DNA from: Rhizobium ruizarguesonis
GTDB lineage: Bacteria > Pseudomonadota > Alphaproteobacteria > Rhizobiales > Rhizobiaceae
Length of the DNA: 64,000 nt
Direction of reading: 5' to 3'
Assembly: GCF_012349115.1 (NCBI RefSeq)
Contig: NZ_PQIG01000085.1
Coordinates: forward strand, 1 to 64,000
Part shown: in pieces, positions 39,092 to 47,868 of the stretch
Layout of the letters: each line of letters opens with the position of its first letter
Numbering within the stretch: the first letter of the stretch is position 1
The notes under the pieces: model-generated
Seen by the model: the letters and a program-made list of their open reading frames with translations, nothing else
Told to the model about the DNA's origin: nothing
The model's database searches: none
Position numbers and translations under genes: made by a program

Positions 39092-39564
39092 ATCTTCACG
39101 CCTTTCGCGGGCCAGACTTCTGTGTCGTGATCGGGATGCTGGAAGGAGATGATCGCCTCCTGTCGTGAGTAGAAATCCTGATCCTTCAGCACCGGCGCCT
39201 CGAAGATTTCCTCGACCCAGGGCAGGCGGGCCTCGTAGTTCACCTGGATCAGCGGTGCGAGGTCGCTGCGGTCGTCGAAGGTGCCGATCGCAAGCTCCAG
39301 CCCGCCCGGATGACGATAGGTCATCGGCGTGCCGCAATTGCTGCAGAACCCGCGTTCGATATTGACCGAGGACTGGAAGTAGCTCGGCTCGCCGCGCGTC
39401 CATTCCATCCCTTCCTCAGGCGTGGTGACGAGCGCGGAGAAGAAACCGCCGAACTGTTTCTGGCACATGCGGCAATGGCAGATCGAGGGACGTCCCAGTC
39501 TGCCTGAAATGCGGAAGCGCACGGCGCCGCACTGGCATCCGCCTGTCTTTGTCGTGTCCGTCAT
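39088..39564 (-). CDS. GFA-family zinc protein, copy 1
   Basis: 158 residues with a GFA (CENP-V/Mss4-like) zinc fold. Cysteine clusters GCQCGAVRF, CHCRMCQ and FCSNCGTP are the expected ligands for two zinc ions. The family was named after glutathione-dependent formaldehyde-activating enzyme, but that activity is disputed and the role here is unknown. The C-terminal signature HPDHDTEVWP is shared with the two next copies. It overlaps pip and copy 2 by four bases each. Confidence 0.9.
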   Translation of the reverse strand: MTDTTKTGGCQCGAVRFRISGRLGRPSICHCRMCQKQFGGFFSALVTTPEEGMEWTRGEPSYFQSSVNIERGFCSNCGTPMTYRHPGGLELAIGTFDDRSDLAPLIQVNYEARLPWVEEIFEAPVLKDQDFYSRQEAIISFQHPDHDTEVWPAKGVKI

Positions 39565-40049
39565 GAGCTTTCTCCGAGGGGCCAGCTTTTCGTGTCGTGG
39601 TCGGGGTGCTGATGGTTGCTTGCCGCGATCGCGTTCTCGCGGTCCGGCGTTTCAGGCTGTGGTTCAAGCGGCAGGCCGTCGAGCGTGTGAAACCAGGACA
39701 TCTTGCGGCCGGTGTTCGATTGCATCACCGGCTTGACCGCATCGGGATCATCAAGCGAGCCGAGCGTGAGGTTGATGAAATCAGTCTCCGGAATGTCGTA
39801 GAACAGCGGCGTACCGCAATCGCCGCAGAAGCCGCGCCGCACCAGATCCGAGGACTGAAACCATTTCGGTGCGCCGCGCGTCAGGGTAAAATCGCTGCGC
39901 ATCACGGCGGCAAGCGGCATGAAATAATTGCCGGCCGCCTTCTGGCACATGCGGCAATGGCAAAGATGGGGATAGCCGAGTTCGCCTTTGGCATGATAGC
40001 GCACCGCGCCGCACTGGCACCCGCCGCTTCTGTCCGCTTCCGCCGTCAT
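39561..40049 (-). CDS. GFA-family zinc protein, copy 2
   Basis: 162 residues, the same layout as its neighbours: GCQCGAVRY, CHCRMCQKAAG, FCGDCGTPLF and a C-terminal HPDHDTKSWP. The start is ATG 40049, with AAGGAG five to eight bases upstream and an ATGA overlap with copy 3; a longer form from 40070 is unlikely. The middle of the protein differs most from copies 1 and 3, suggesting old duplication with changed specificity. Confidence 0.9.
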   Translation of the reverse strand: MTAEADRSGGCQCGAVRYHAKGELGYPHLCHCRMCQKAAGNYFMPLAAVMRSDFTLTRGAPKWFQSSDLVRRGFCGDCGTPLFYDIPETDFINLTLGSLDDPDAVKPVMQSNTGRKMSWFHTLDGLPLEPQPETPDRENAIAASNHQHPDHDTKSWPLGESS

Positions 40050-40522
40050 CTGAGCTCCTTCATTGGCCATGCCTGCGTCTCATGATCGGGATGCTGGTGG
40101 GAGACGAGCTCGAGCAGGAAGGGGGCAGCCTGCGCATCCTCCTCCGTCCGGTGCCCCGGCAATTCGTGCAGATGATCGACGAAACCGATCTTGCCTTCGA
40201 TGCCGAATTGGATCACCGGCGGAAATGCCGAAGGATCGTCTAAGGCGCCGGCGGCAATCGCCATTCCATCCGGCGCTTCATAGGTGAGCGGCGTGCCGCA
40301 GTCGCCGCAAAAGCCGCGCTCGACAAAGTTGGAAGAGCGGAATTTTTTCCGCTCTCCACGTGTCCATTCGAAATCGGCGCCGCGCACTGAGACCAGCGGC
40401 GCATAATAAGCACCGAACGCCTTCTGGCACATACGGCAATGACAGATCGACGAATCCTTGATGTCGCCGCTGACGCGGAAACGGATCGCTCCGCATTGGC
40501 AACCGCCGGTATTGGTCGTCAT
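40046..40522 (-). CDS. GFA-family zinc protein, copy 3
   Basis: 158 residues: GCQCGAIRF, CHCRMCQKAFG, FCGDCGTPLTY and HPDHETQAWP. ATG 40522 overlaps the cysS stop (ATGA) and has GGAGG seven bases upstream; an earlier ATG at 40537 adds five residues and is less likely. It is the first of three tandem paralogues directly downstream of cysS. Confidence 0.9.
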   Translation of the reverse strand: MTTNTGGCQCGAIRFRVSGDIKDSSICHCRMCQKAFGAYYAPLVSVRGADFEWTRGERKKFRSSNFVERGFCGDCGTPLTYEAPDGMAIAAGALDDPSAFPPVIQFGIEGKIGFVDHLHELPGHRTEEDAQAAPFLLELVSHQHPDHETQAWPMKELR

Positions 40523-41910
40523 CTCTTGACCTCCCACGTCGTCACGCGCTCGCCCGTCATCGGTTCCTTGCCGTCCTTCAACTGGATGCCCTTCGCCGTC
40601 AGCTCGTCACGGATCTTGTCAGCCTCGGTGAAGTTCTTCGCTTTCAACATTTCGAGACGCATCGCGACCAGCGCATCGACCGCCGATGCGACGGCTTCGT
40701 CGATTTCCATCTTTTTCGGCAGCAGGCCCAGAAGGTCGGCCGTTGCGGCAAAGACGGCACGGGCTGTGGGATCCGCATGGGCAGCCTGCGCCAGCGCATG
40801 TAATGCCTGCACTGCCGCGACCGTATTGAGGTCGTCGGAAAGCGCATTGAGCACGCTTTCATCGGGCGCCGCATCGCCGGCTTCGGCCGCCGGCCATTTG
40901 GCGAGCAGACGTTCGGCTTCTTCCAGTCGCTTGATCGAAAAATCGATCGGCTCGCGGTAATGCGTCATCAGCATGGCAAGGCGCAGCACCTGGCCCGGCC
41001 ATTTGCGGCCGCCGAAGATCTCCGTGTGCAGCAGCTCATGGATAGTGACGAAATTGCCTTCGGATTTCGACATCTTGCGGCCTTCGACCTGCAGGAAGCC
41101 GTTATGCATCCAGACATTCGCCATCACCTCGGTGCCGTGGGCGCAGCGCGACTGGGCGATCTCGTTTTCATGATGCGGGAAGATCAGGTCCAGCCCGCCG
41201 CCATGAATGTCGAAGACATCGCCGAGATAACGCTTGCTCATCGCGGAGCATTCGATGTGCCAGCCGGGCCGGCCGCGGCCCCATGGGCTCTCCCAGCCGG
41301 GCTCGTTGTGGCTCGACAGCTTCCAGAGCACGAAATCACCCGGGTTCTTCTTGTGCGCGTCGACCGCGATGCGGGCGCCGGCCTGCTGTTCGTCGAGCGG
41401 GCGCTTCGAAAGCTGACCGTAATCCGCCATGGATTTGGTGTCGAACAGCACTTCGCCCGATGCGACATAGGCATGACCGTTGCCGATCAGCTTCTCGATG
41501 ATCTCGGTCATCTCAACGATATTGTCGGTGGCGCGCGGCTCGAAGTCCGGCTCCAGGCAGCCGAGGTCGGCGACATCGGCGTGAAATTGGGTCTCGGTCT
41601 TTTCCGTGACGGCGCGGATCGCGTCGTTGAGCGGCAGGCCCGGATGGTCCCGAAGCGCCCGCGCATTGATCTTGTCGTCGACGTCGGTGATGTTGCGGGC
41701 ATAAGTGACGTGGTCTTCGCCATAGACATGGCGCAGCAGCCGGAACAGCACGTCGAAGACGATGACCGGCCGGGCATTGCCGATATGAGCGAAGTCATAG
41801 ACGGTCGGGCCGCAGACATACATGCGGACATTGTTGGGATCGATCGGCGAAAAGACCGATTTTTCCCGTGTCAGCGTGTTGTACAGCTTCAGTTCCGGCG
41901 TCGCGTCCAT
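40519..41910 (-). CDS. cysS: Cysteinyl-tRNA synthetase
   Basis: 463 residues, class I synthetase charging tRNA-Cys. The HIGH motif reads HIGN in YDFAHIGNARP; KMSKS is intact in GRKMSKSEGN. Zinc ligands are in VCGPTVYD, in ECSAMS and in the HHENE segment. The C-terminal helical domain (KAKNFTEADKIRDELTAKGI) is typical. GGGAG lies shortly before ATG 41910, inside a sequence that can pair with an upstream complement. It heads a five-gene operon with the GFA genes and pip, all joined by four-base overlaps. Confidence 0.97.
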   Translation of the reverse strand: MDATPELKLYNTLTREKSVFSPIDPNNVRMYVCGPTVYDFAHIGNARPVIVFDVLFRLLRHVYGEDHVTYARNITDVDDKINARALRDHPGLPLNDAIRAVTEKTETQFHADVADLGCLEPDFEPRATDNIVEMTEIIEKLIGNGHAYVASGEVLFDTKSMADYGQLSKRPLDEQQAGARIAVDAHKKNPGDFVLWKLSSHNEPGWESPWGRGRPGWHIECSAMSKRYLGDVFDIHGGGLDLIFPHHENEIAQSRCAHGTEVMANVWMHNGFLQVEGRKMSKSEGNFVTIHELLHTEIFGGRKWPGQVLRLAMLMTHYREPIDFSIKRLEEAERLLAKWPAAEAGDAAPDESVLNALSDDLNTVAAVQALHALAQAAHADPTARAVFAATADLLGLLPKKMEIDEAVASAVDALVAMRLEMLKAKNFTEADKIRDELTAKGIQLKDGKEPMTGERVTTWEVKR

Positions 41911-42264
41911 TTCACTCTCCCAAATGCACGATCAGAAAAATATCGCGACCGGCGGACCGGGGCGTTTCGCATCTTGACTATTTGGGAGACGAAAACGGCC
42001 GGGCCAGCGCTCGCGCTAGCGAATAATCTTCCGGCAGATAATGCAGATAACCGTTTTCATGGCGGGTTTTATGGCCCGGTTCGCGCTTCCGGTCAAGGGG
42101 GCGAAGAGCGATCCAGCGGCAACAGGATCCATCCATCCGATGAATCGATCGCAGCCGCGACATCTGGTGAAACCAGTTGGCGCGCCCTTGAAATTCGCCC
42201 GCCATTTTCGCGGCGCAAATCTCGCATAGCCGGTTGAGAAGCTGTTGTTAATAGGGAGGAAGGG
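41911..42264. other. Divergent intergenic region between cysS and the GH25 gene
   Basis: About 350 bp. On the minus side it carries the cysS leader with the Shine-Dalgarno-pairing inverted repeat (41916-41989). A 62-codon frame at 42041-42229 (plus) is not supported. No clear promoter hexamers were recognised for either gene. Confidence 0.5.
41916..41989 (-). promoter_or_regulatory. Inverted repeat able to mask the cysS ribosome binding site
   Basis: On the minus strand TCTCCCAAAT (41989-41980) is followed 54 bases later by ATTTGGGAGA (41925-41916), which contains the GGGAG Shine-Dalgarno of cysS; the ATG is six bases further on. The 10-bp perfect stem would hide the ribosome binding site. 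The enclosed 54 bases contain another GC-rich stem (GACCGGCGGACCGG). Confidence 0.45.
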
Positions 42265-43014
42265 ATGCGGAGACCGGCTCGATCGACGATCGGAGCGACC
42301 GCAATGCTGGTGGTCGCATTCGCTGCATATTTCGCATACGATTTCGGAATGCTTCGCTTCAACAATCCTTCCTTAAGCAGCTATCCGATCCAAGGCATCG
42401 ATGTCAGCCATCACCAAGGTGATATCGATTGGAATGTGGTTGCCTCGCAGGCGAATGTCCGCTTCGCCTTCATGAAGGCGACCGAAGGTGGAGATCATCG
42501 GGATTCCAAATTCGCCGACAACTGGCAGCGCGCCGGAGATGCTGGATTGGTCAGGGGCGCTTATCATTTCTTCACCTTCTGCCGACCGGGCAAGGATCAG
42601 GCGCAGAACGTCCTGGCGACCGTGCCGAAGGAACAGGGAACTCTGCCCATCGCCATCGATCTGGAGTTTGTCGGCAATTGTAACAAAATCCCGACGCTCG
42701 AGGAAATGGCTGCCGAGGTGAACGCCTTCTTCACCGAGCTGAAGGGCACTTTTCCGGAGAAGCCTATTTTCTACGTGACGCAGGAGTTCTTCGATCAATA
42801 TCTGAAAGGCAATGAATCGCGCTTTCCCGACCACTATCTGTGGCTGCGTAGTGTATTCAGGGAACCGAGGCAGGAAGAGTGCAGTCGTTGGTCAATCTGG
42901 CAATTTGCCGACAACGGCACCTTGGACGGCATCCAGGGACCGGTTGACCTCAATGCGCTTTGCCCGTCGGAAGCGGGCCTGGCGCATCTGTTCCCGGCAG
43001 TTGCAGCGAACTGA
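42265..43014 (+). CDS. GH25 lysozyme-like muramidase
   Basis: 249 residues. One N-terminal hydrophobic helix (about 11-28) is an uncleaved anchor or signal. The glycoside hydrolase 25 domain starts at residue 44 with GIDVSHHQGDIDW (Asp46), and the catalytic DxE is at Asp132 and Glu134 in AIDLEFVG. Other family segments are FAFMKATEGG, GAYHFFTFC and the WQFADNG end. It would cleave peptidoglycan as a 1,4-beta-N-acetylmuramidase in the periplasm. GGGAGGAAGGG precedes the ATG. Confidence 0.93.
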   Translation: MRRPARSTIGATAMLVVAFAAYFAYDFGMLRFNNPSLSSYPIQGIDVSHHQGDIDWNVVASQANVRFAFMKATEGGDHRDSKFADNWQRAGDAGLVRGAYHFFTFCRPGKDQAQNVLATVPKEQGTLPIAIDLEFVGNCNKIPTLEEMAAEVNAFFTELKGTFPEKPIFYVTQEFFDQYLKGNESRFPDHYLWLRSVFREPRQEECSRWSIWQFADNGTLDGIQGPVDLNALCPSEAGLAHLFPAVAAN

Positions 43015-43019
43015 GACGT

Positions 43020-43126
43020 CTACAGCGCCACGCGTCTTTTCGAGAGCCGCAAAGGACGCTGTGGCACTTTGAATTGCTGCATAATTTTATCCTTAAATCG
43101 ATTCCGATTTAAGGAATTATGCAGGA
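43020..43126. repeat. Two-palindrome intergenic element, AT-rich subtype (copy G)
   Basis: First palindrome ACAGCG...CGTCTTTT with AAAGGACGCTGTGGC. Second palindrome TGCATAATT...CCTTAAATCG with CGATTTAAGG...AATTATGCA. The two-palindrome layout and size match the other copies, but the second unit is AT-rich and of a different sequence. It fills the convergent spacer between the GH25 and SDR genes. Confidence 0.75.
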
Positions 43127-43128
43127 GC

Positions 43129-43869
43129 TTATTCCGGCAACCGGTAATCGACGAGCTTGTTCTCCCGCACGATGAACAGCTTACCCGTCTCGGTCACTCC
43201 AGGCCCCAGCAACGGCAGGATCGCCTTTGCGACCTCGGAGGGATGCGGCAGAGTCTGCGGATCTTCGCCCGGCACCGCCTGCGCCCGCATCGCCGTGCGT
43301 GTCGCCCCCGGATCGACGCTGGTGACCCGCAGCGGTGTGCTTTGACTTTCGCCGGCCCATGTGCGTGCCAGCGCCTCGACCGCAGCCTTGGAAGCGGAAT
43401 AGGCGCCCCAGAAGGGGCGGCACTTGTGGGCAGCACCCGAAGAGATGATCACCGCGCGGCCGGCATCCGAGCGGGCCAACAACGGGTCGACCGAACGGAT
43501 CAGCCGCCATGTCGCGGTGACGTTGATGGTCATCACCTTCTCGAACACTTTCGCTTCGATATGGCCGATCGGCGAAATGACGCCGAGCACGCCGGCATTG
43601 GCGACGAGGATGTCGAGCTTGCCCCAGCGCTCGAAGATCGAGCCGCCGAGCGCATCGATCGCATTCATGTCGGCAAGGTCGAAGGGCACGAGCGTCGCCG
43701 TGCCGCCGATGGCCTTGATCGCATCGTCGAGGTCCTCGAGTCCGCCGACTGTGCGTGCGCAGGCAATCACATGGGCGCCGGCTTTCGCAAGTTCCAGCGC
43801 TGTGAAATAGCCGATGCCGCGCGACGCACCGGTGACGAGCGCGATCTTGCCCTCAAGATTGATATTCAT
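43129..43869 (-). CDS. Short-chain dehydrogenase/reductase
   Basis: 246 residues with a Rossmann SDR fold. TGASRGIG is the cofactor motif, NAG in ILVANAGVLG, the catalytic Ser in VIISSGAA and YxxxK in AYSASKAAVE. C-terminal SVDPGATRT is typical. Substrate unknown. ATG 43869 (MNINLEGKIALVTG) is preferred to ATG 43926. It lies 78 bp downstream of purF on the same strand, a neighbourhood kept in many rhizobia, and may be co-transcribed. Confidence 0.9.
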   Translation of the reverse strand: MNINLEGKIALVTGASRGIGYFTALELAKAGAHVIACARTVGGLEDLDDAIKAIGGTATLVPFDLADMNAIDALGGSIFERWGKLDILVANAGVLGVISPIGHIEAKVFEKVMTINVTATWRLIRSVDPLLARSDAGRAVIISSGAAHKCRPFWGAYSASKAAVEALARTWAGESQSTPLRVTSVDPGATRTAMRAQAVPGEDPQTLPHPSEVAKAILPLLGPGVTETGKLFIVRENKLVDYRLPE

Positions 43870-43947
43870 GATGTCGTGTTCCCTCACGAAGGGAGAGGGG
43901 TGCGATGAACCCCTCGGGATGGACAATGGAAAAACCGGCGCGCTGTG

Positions 43948-45438
43948 TCAGCCGTTGCTGGCAAGCATCGAAATCTTGTTGCCCATAGACTCGCCGTTCT
44001 TGTCGAGCAGGCGGGTCGGATAGTCGCCGGTAAAATAGTGGTCGGTGAACTGCGGCCGGGCCGGATTGCGGTCTTCACCGCCAACAGCGCGATAGAGGCC
44101 GTCGATCGACAGGAAGGCGAGTGAATCCGCGCCGATATATTTGGCCATGGCTTTGACATCGGCATATTGGTTTGCCAGCAGCTTGTCTGCGTCAGGCGTG
44201 TCGATGCCGTAGAAATCCGGGAAGAAGATCATCGGGCTTGCGACGCGGACATGGACTTCGCGCGCGCCGGCTTCACGGATCATCTGGACGATCTTGAGAG
44301 AAGTCGTGCCGCGCACGATGGAATCGTCAACCAGCACCACGCGCTTGCCTTCGATCATTGCCCGGTTGGCGGAATGCTTCAGCTTTACGCCGAAGGCGCG
44401 GATCTGCTGCGTCGGCTCGATGAAGGTGCGCCCGACATAATGGTTGCGGATGATGCCGTATTCGAAGGGAATGCCGCTCTGCTGAGCATAGCCGAGCGCC
44501 GCAGGTGTGCCGCCATCCGGCACCGGCACGATCACGTCGGCATCGACGGGCGATTCCTTGGCAAGGTTCATGCCCATGCTCTTGCGCGTCGTATAGACGT
44601 TGCGGCCGCCGACAACCGAGTCCGGGCGGGCGAAGTAGACATATTCGAACAGGCAGAGGCGCTCCGGCTGCGGCTTGCTGGGCTTACGCGCATCGATGCT
44701 GATCGAGCCGTCAGGCTGGATTTCGCAGATGACGACTTCGCCGTTCTCCACGTCGCGGATGAACTTGGCGCCGATAATGTCGAGCGCACAGGTCTCCGAG
44801 CAGAAGATCGGCTTGCCGTCGAGTTCGCCCATGACCAGCGGGCGGATGCCGGTCGGGTCGCGCGCGGCAATCAACTTGGTGCGCGTCATGGCGAGCATCG
44901 AATAGCCGCCTTCCATCTGACGAATGGCGTCGATGAAGCGGTCTGACGTGGAAGCATGGCGGGAACGGGCGATGAGGTGGAGGACGACTTCGGTATCGGA
45001 CGTCGACTGACAGATGGCGCCGGTCGCGATGATCTGGCGGCGCAGCGTCAGGCCGTTGGTGAAATTGCCGTTATGGGCAATGGCGATGCCGCCTTCTTCC
45101 AGTTCGGCAAAGAGCGGCTGTACGTTGCGCATGGCCACTTCGCCGGTTGTCGAGTAGCGGGTATGACCGATCGTAATGCTGCCGGGCAGGCGGGCAAGCG
45201 TCATCGGATTGGTATAGTGGTCACCGACGAGGCCCATGTGGCGCTCTTGATAAAAGCGCTTGCCGTCGAAGGAGACGATGCCGGCCGCTTCCTGCCCGCG
45301 GTGCTGCAAGGCATGCAGGCCTAGAGCCGTCAGCGCGGCGGCATCGGGATGTCCCAGAATTCCGAAAACCCCGCATTCTTCATGCAGCGTATCTCCGTCG
45401 AGCGGATCGTCGGTCGGGAAGGAATGGGACTGGTTCAT
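43948..45438 (-). CDS. purF: Amidophosphoribosyltransferase
   Basis: 496 residues. First step of purine synthesis: PRPP plus glutamine to phosphoribosylamine. A 21-residue propeptide precedes the nucleophile Cys22 (EECGVFGI), as in the Bacillus-type, self-processed, iron-sulfur-containing enzymes. The N-terminal glutaminase domain has LQHRGQEAAGI and AIAHNGNFTN; the C-terminal transferase domain carries the PRPP motif VVLVDDSIVRGTT. Cysteines in FCSETCALD and elsewhere could serve the cluster, but assignment needs alignment. Confidence 0.97.
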   Translation of the reverse strand: MNQSHSFPTDDPLDGDTLHEECGVFGILGHPDAAALTALGLHALQHRGQEAAGIVSFDGKRFYQERHMGLVGDHYTNPMTLARLPGSITIGHTRYSTTGEVAMRNVQPLFAELEEGGIAIAHNGNFTNGLTLRRQIIATGAICQSTSDTEVVLHLIARSRHASTSDRFIDAIRQMEGGYSMLAMTRTKLIAARDPTGIRPLVMGELDGKPIFCSETCALDIIGAKFIRDVENGEVVICEIQPDGSISIDARKPSKPQPERLCLFEYVYFARPDSVVGGRNVYTTRKSMGMNLAKESPVDADVIVPVPDGGTPAALGYAQQSGIPFEYGIIRNHYVGRTFIEPTQQIRAFGVKLKHSANRAMIEGKRVVLVDDSIVRGTTSLKIVQMIREAGAREVHVRVASPMIFFPDFYGIDTPDADKLLANQYADVKAMAKYIGADSLAFLSIDGLYRAVGGEDRNPARPQFTDHYFTGDYPTRLLDKNGESMGNKISMLASNG

Positions 45439-45586
45439 TTCTGCGGGCCTCTGCTCTCACAAGAATGGATCGGCATTTCCAGAAATAGCTGAGCCCGGCG
45501 GAGCTGGAATGCTCGGCCGGACCCTCATTTCATGTTCCGCTCAAATGGCAATTGCCGGAAGGCGGGTCAAGCTCTTGAACACTGTG

Positions 45587-46213
45587 TCAATTCGCCGGCT
45601 GCTGTGCGCCGTCTGCTGGCGCGGTCGGTGCGTCTTCTGCCGGAGCCTGGTCGCCCGTCGGCGGAGTGGTACCTCCAGCGCCCTGTGCCGGCGGCTGCAG
45701 CTTATCACGGATGCTTTCCGGTATCATCTGGGCAAATTGCTCCGGCAGAACCGATTTCAGCTTCACCACCATCGAATCCAGGAAAGGTTTCGACTTCGCT
45801 TCGTTGACCCAGGCCGGACGGTGGTCGACATCGACGAGCCAATTCCAGAAGGCGACGGCGACGACCAGGAGCAGCACACCGCGCGCCGCCCCGAACAGGA
45901 AGCCGAGCGTGCGGTCGAGCGCGCCGACGCGGCTGTCGATGATGAAGTCGGCGATCTTCATCGTAATGAAGGAGATGACGATGAGCGCGATCAGGAAGAC
46001 GACCGCTGCCGAACCGACGATCGCGATACGGTCGTCATCGGTATATTTCTTCGCATAGGGCAGCAGGTACGGATAGAGGTAATAGGCGGCGGCAGCCGAA
46101 CCACCCCAGCTCGCGATCGAAAGGATCTCGCGTGAAAACCCGCGGACCATCGCCAACACGGCGGAGAAGAGCACGACGCCGATGACAATACCGTCGAAAA
46201 TCGTAATGGGCAT
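45587..46213 (-). CDS. cvpA: CvpA-family membrane protein
   Basis: 208 residues with four predicted transmembrane helices (about 3-22, 28-50, 62-84 and 102-125). MPITIFDGIVIGVVLFSAVL and VRGFSREILSIASW are typical of CvpA. The last 50 residues form a Pro/Ala/Gly-rich tail. CvpA is required for colicin V production and envelope tolerance in enterobacteria, with unknown mechanism. It lies between radA and purF, as in many alphaproteobacteria and also E. coli (cvpA-purF). Confidence 0.92.
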   Translation of the reverse strand: MPITIFDGIVIGVVLFSAVLAMVRGFSREILSIASWGGSAAAAYYLYPYLLPYAKKYTDDDRIAIVGSAAVVFLIALIVISFITMKIADFIIDSRVGALDRTLGFLFGAARGVLLLVVAVAFWNWLVDVDHRPAWVNEAKSKPFLDSMVVKLKSVLPEQFAQMIPESIRDKLQPPAQGAGGTTPPTGDQAPAEDAPTAPADGAQQPAN

Positions 46214-46302
46214 GTAAATTCAACTCCAGGACTGCCGCTTGGCGGCCGTGTCGTGCCTTATCGTGTGCTCCTATATCATCACCATTCCTGGCAATGAAAG
46301 GA

Positions 46303-47703
46303 TCAAACGTCGTCTTCCACACGCAGCGCGCCCTTCGATCCGGCGATGCGCGCGACCAGATCCGGCAGGCTTCCGACTTCGCTCCAGCGCCCGCCGGAGC
46401 CCTTCGGCAGTTCGGCGGAGGCGGATGGAAGCAGTGCTGCAGAAAAACCCAGCTTCTCGGCTTCCTTGAGGCGCTGGGCGGTGTGCGCAACCGGCCGGAT
46501 GGCGCCCGACAGGCTGACTTCGCCGAAATAGACGCAATCGGCGGGAAGGGCAATACCGGCAAGCGAGGAAACGAGCGCCGAGGCGACGGCAAGATCGGCC
46601 GCCGGTTCGGAGATGCGGTAACCGCCGGCGACATTGAGATAGACGTCGTGCTGGCCGAGCCTGACGCCGCAATGGGCCTCAAGAACTGCGAGGATCATAG
46701 AGAGCCGTGCCGAATCCCAGCCGACCACGGCGCGCCGCGGCGTGCCGAGCGAGGTCGGCGCCACCAGCGCCTGCACCTCGACGAGAATGGGACGCGTGCC
46801 CTCCATGCCGGCGAAGACGGCAGCACCCGGCGATTTTTCGTTGCGCTCGCCGAGGAAGAGTTCCGAGGGGTTGGCGACTTCGCGTAAGCCTTTGTCTGAC
46901 ATTTCGAAGACGCCGATCTCGTCGGTCGGGCCGAAGCGGTTCTTGACCGTGCGCAGGATGCGGTAGTGATGGCCGCGATCGCCTTCGAAATAGAGCACGG
47001 CATCGACCATGTGCTCGACGACGCGTGGCCCGGCGATCTGCCCGTCCTTAGTCACGTGGCCGACGAGCACCATGGCGGCCCCCGTCTGCTTGGCGAAACG
47101 GATCATTGCCTGCACCCCGGTGCGCACCTGCGTCACCGTTCCCGGCGCCGATTCGGCAAGTTCGCTCCATAGCGTCTGGATGGAATCGATGATGACGAGG
47201 TCCGGCCGCTTGCCCTCGGCGAGCGTCGCCAGAATGTCCTCGACATTGGTTTCGGCCGCCAGCATCACGTCGGTATCGGCCGCCGCAAGGCGTTGCGCTC
47301 GCAGCCGGACCTGCGCCACGGCTTCTTCGCCGGAGACGTAGATGATCTTGTGGCCGCGCCGCGCAAGGGCGGCTGCTGCCTGCATCAACAGCGTCGATTT
47401 GCCGATGCCGGGATCGCCGCCGATCAGCACCGCCGAACCGCGCACGAAGCCGCCGCCGAGCGCCCGGTCGAGCTCCGACATGGCGGTATGGATGCGCGGT
47501 GCCTCCTCGATCTCGCCCGACAGCGCCGTCAGCGCCACCGGGCGGCCCTTCTTCGGCGTCTTGCCGGGACCGGAGCCGATCCCGCCCATCGGGTCTTCCT
47601 CGACGATGGTGTTCCACTCGCCGCAGTTCTCGCATTTGCCGGCCCAGCGGTTATGAACCGTGCCGCAACTCTGGCAGATGAATTGTGTTCTGGCCTTCGC
47701 CAT
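46303..47703 (-). CDS. radA: DNA repair protein RadA
   Basis: 466 residues. RadA is a RecA-like, DnaB-type helicase that branch-migrates recombination intermediates. Order: N-terminal four-Cys zinc finger (CQSCG...CENCGEW), ATPase domain with Walker A GGDPGIGKST and the RadA-specific KNRFG in VKNRFGPTDEIG, and a C-terminal Lon-protease-like domain (ARLSMILAVLEAHCGVRLGQHDVYLN). All diagnostic motifs are intact. Confidence 0.97.
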   Translation of the reverse strand: MAKARTQFICQSCGTVHNRWAGKCENCGEWNTIVEEDPMGGIGSGPGKTPKKGRPVALTALSGEIEEAPRIHTAMSELDRALGGGFVRGSAVLIGGDPGIGKSTLLMQAAAALARRGHKIIYVSGEEAVAQVRLRAQRLAAADTDVMLAAETNVEDILATLAEGKRPDLVIIDSIQTLWSELAESAPGTVTQVRTGVQAMIRFAKQTGAAMVLVGHVTKDGQIAGPRVVEHMVDAVLYFEGDRGHHYRILRTVKNRFGPTDEIGVFEMSDKGLREVANPSELFLGERNEKSPGAAVFAGMEGTRPILVEVQALVAPTSLGTPRRAVVGWDSARLSMILAVLEAHCGVRLGQHDVYLNVAGGYRISEPAADLAVASALVSSLAGIALPADCVYFGEVSLSGAIRPVAHTAQRLKEAEKLGFSAALLPSASAELPKGSGGRWSEVGSLPDLVARIAGSKGALRVEDDV

Positions 47704-47868
47704 CTAGTACTCTTTCAGTCCGGGTTTCCAAGTGAAGCAGACGCGCCGCCTCATCGAATCAATATCGTGCTTGAGATAATGGCTGTCGCGACGGATCAAA
47801 ACTAATGATTTCCCCATCAGCGCGCCCGTGCCTATCCTTTGCTCCTAGTCATCCGGGAATGGTGAAAG

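Noticed and set aside
42041..42229. 62-codon frame on the plus strand upstream of the GH25 gene
   Set aside because: Starts with plausible hydrophobic residues but lacks a clear ribosome binding site and recognisable family; kept as intergenic.
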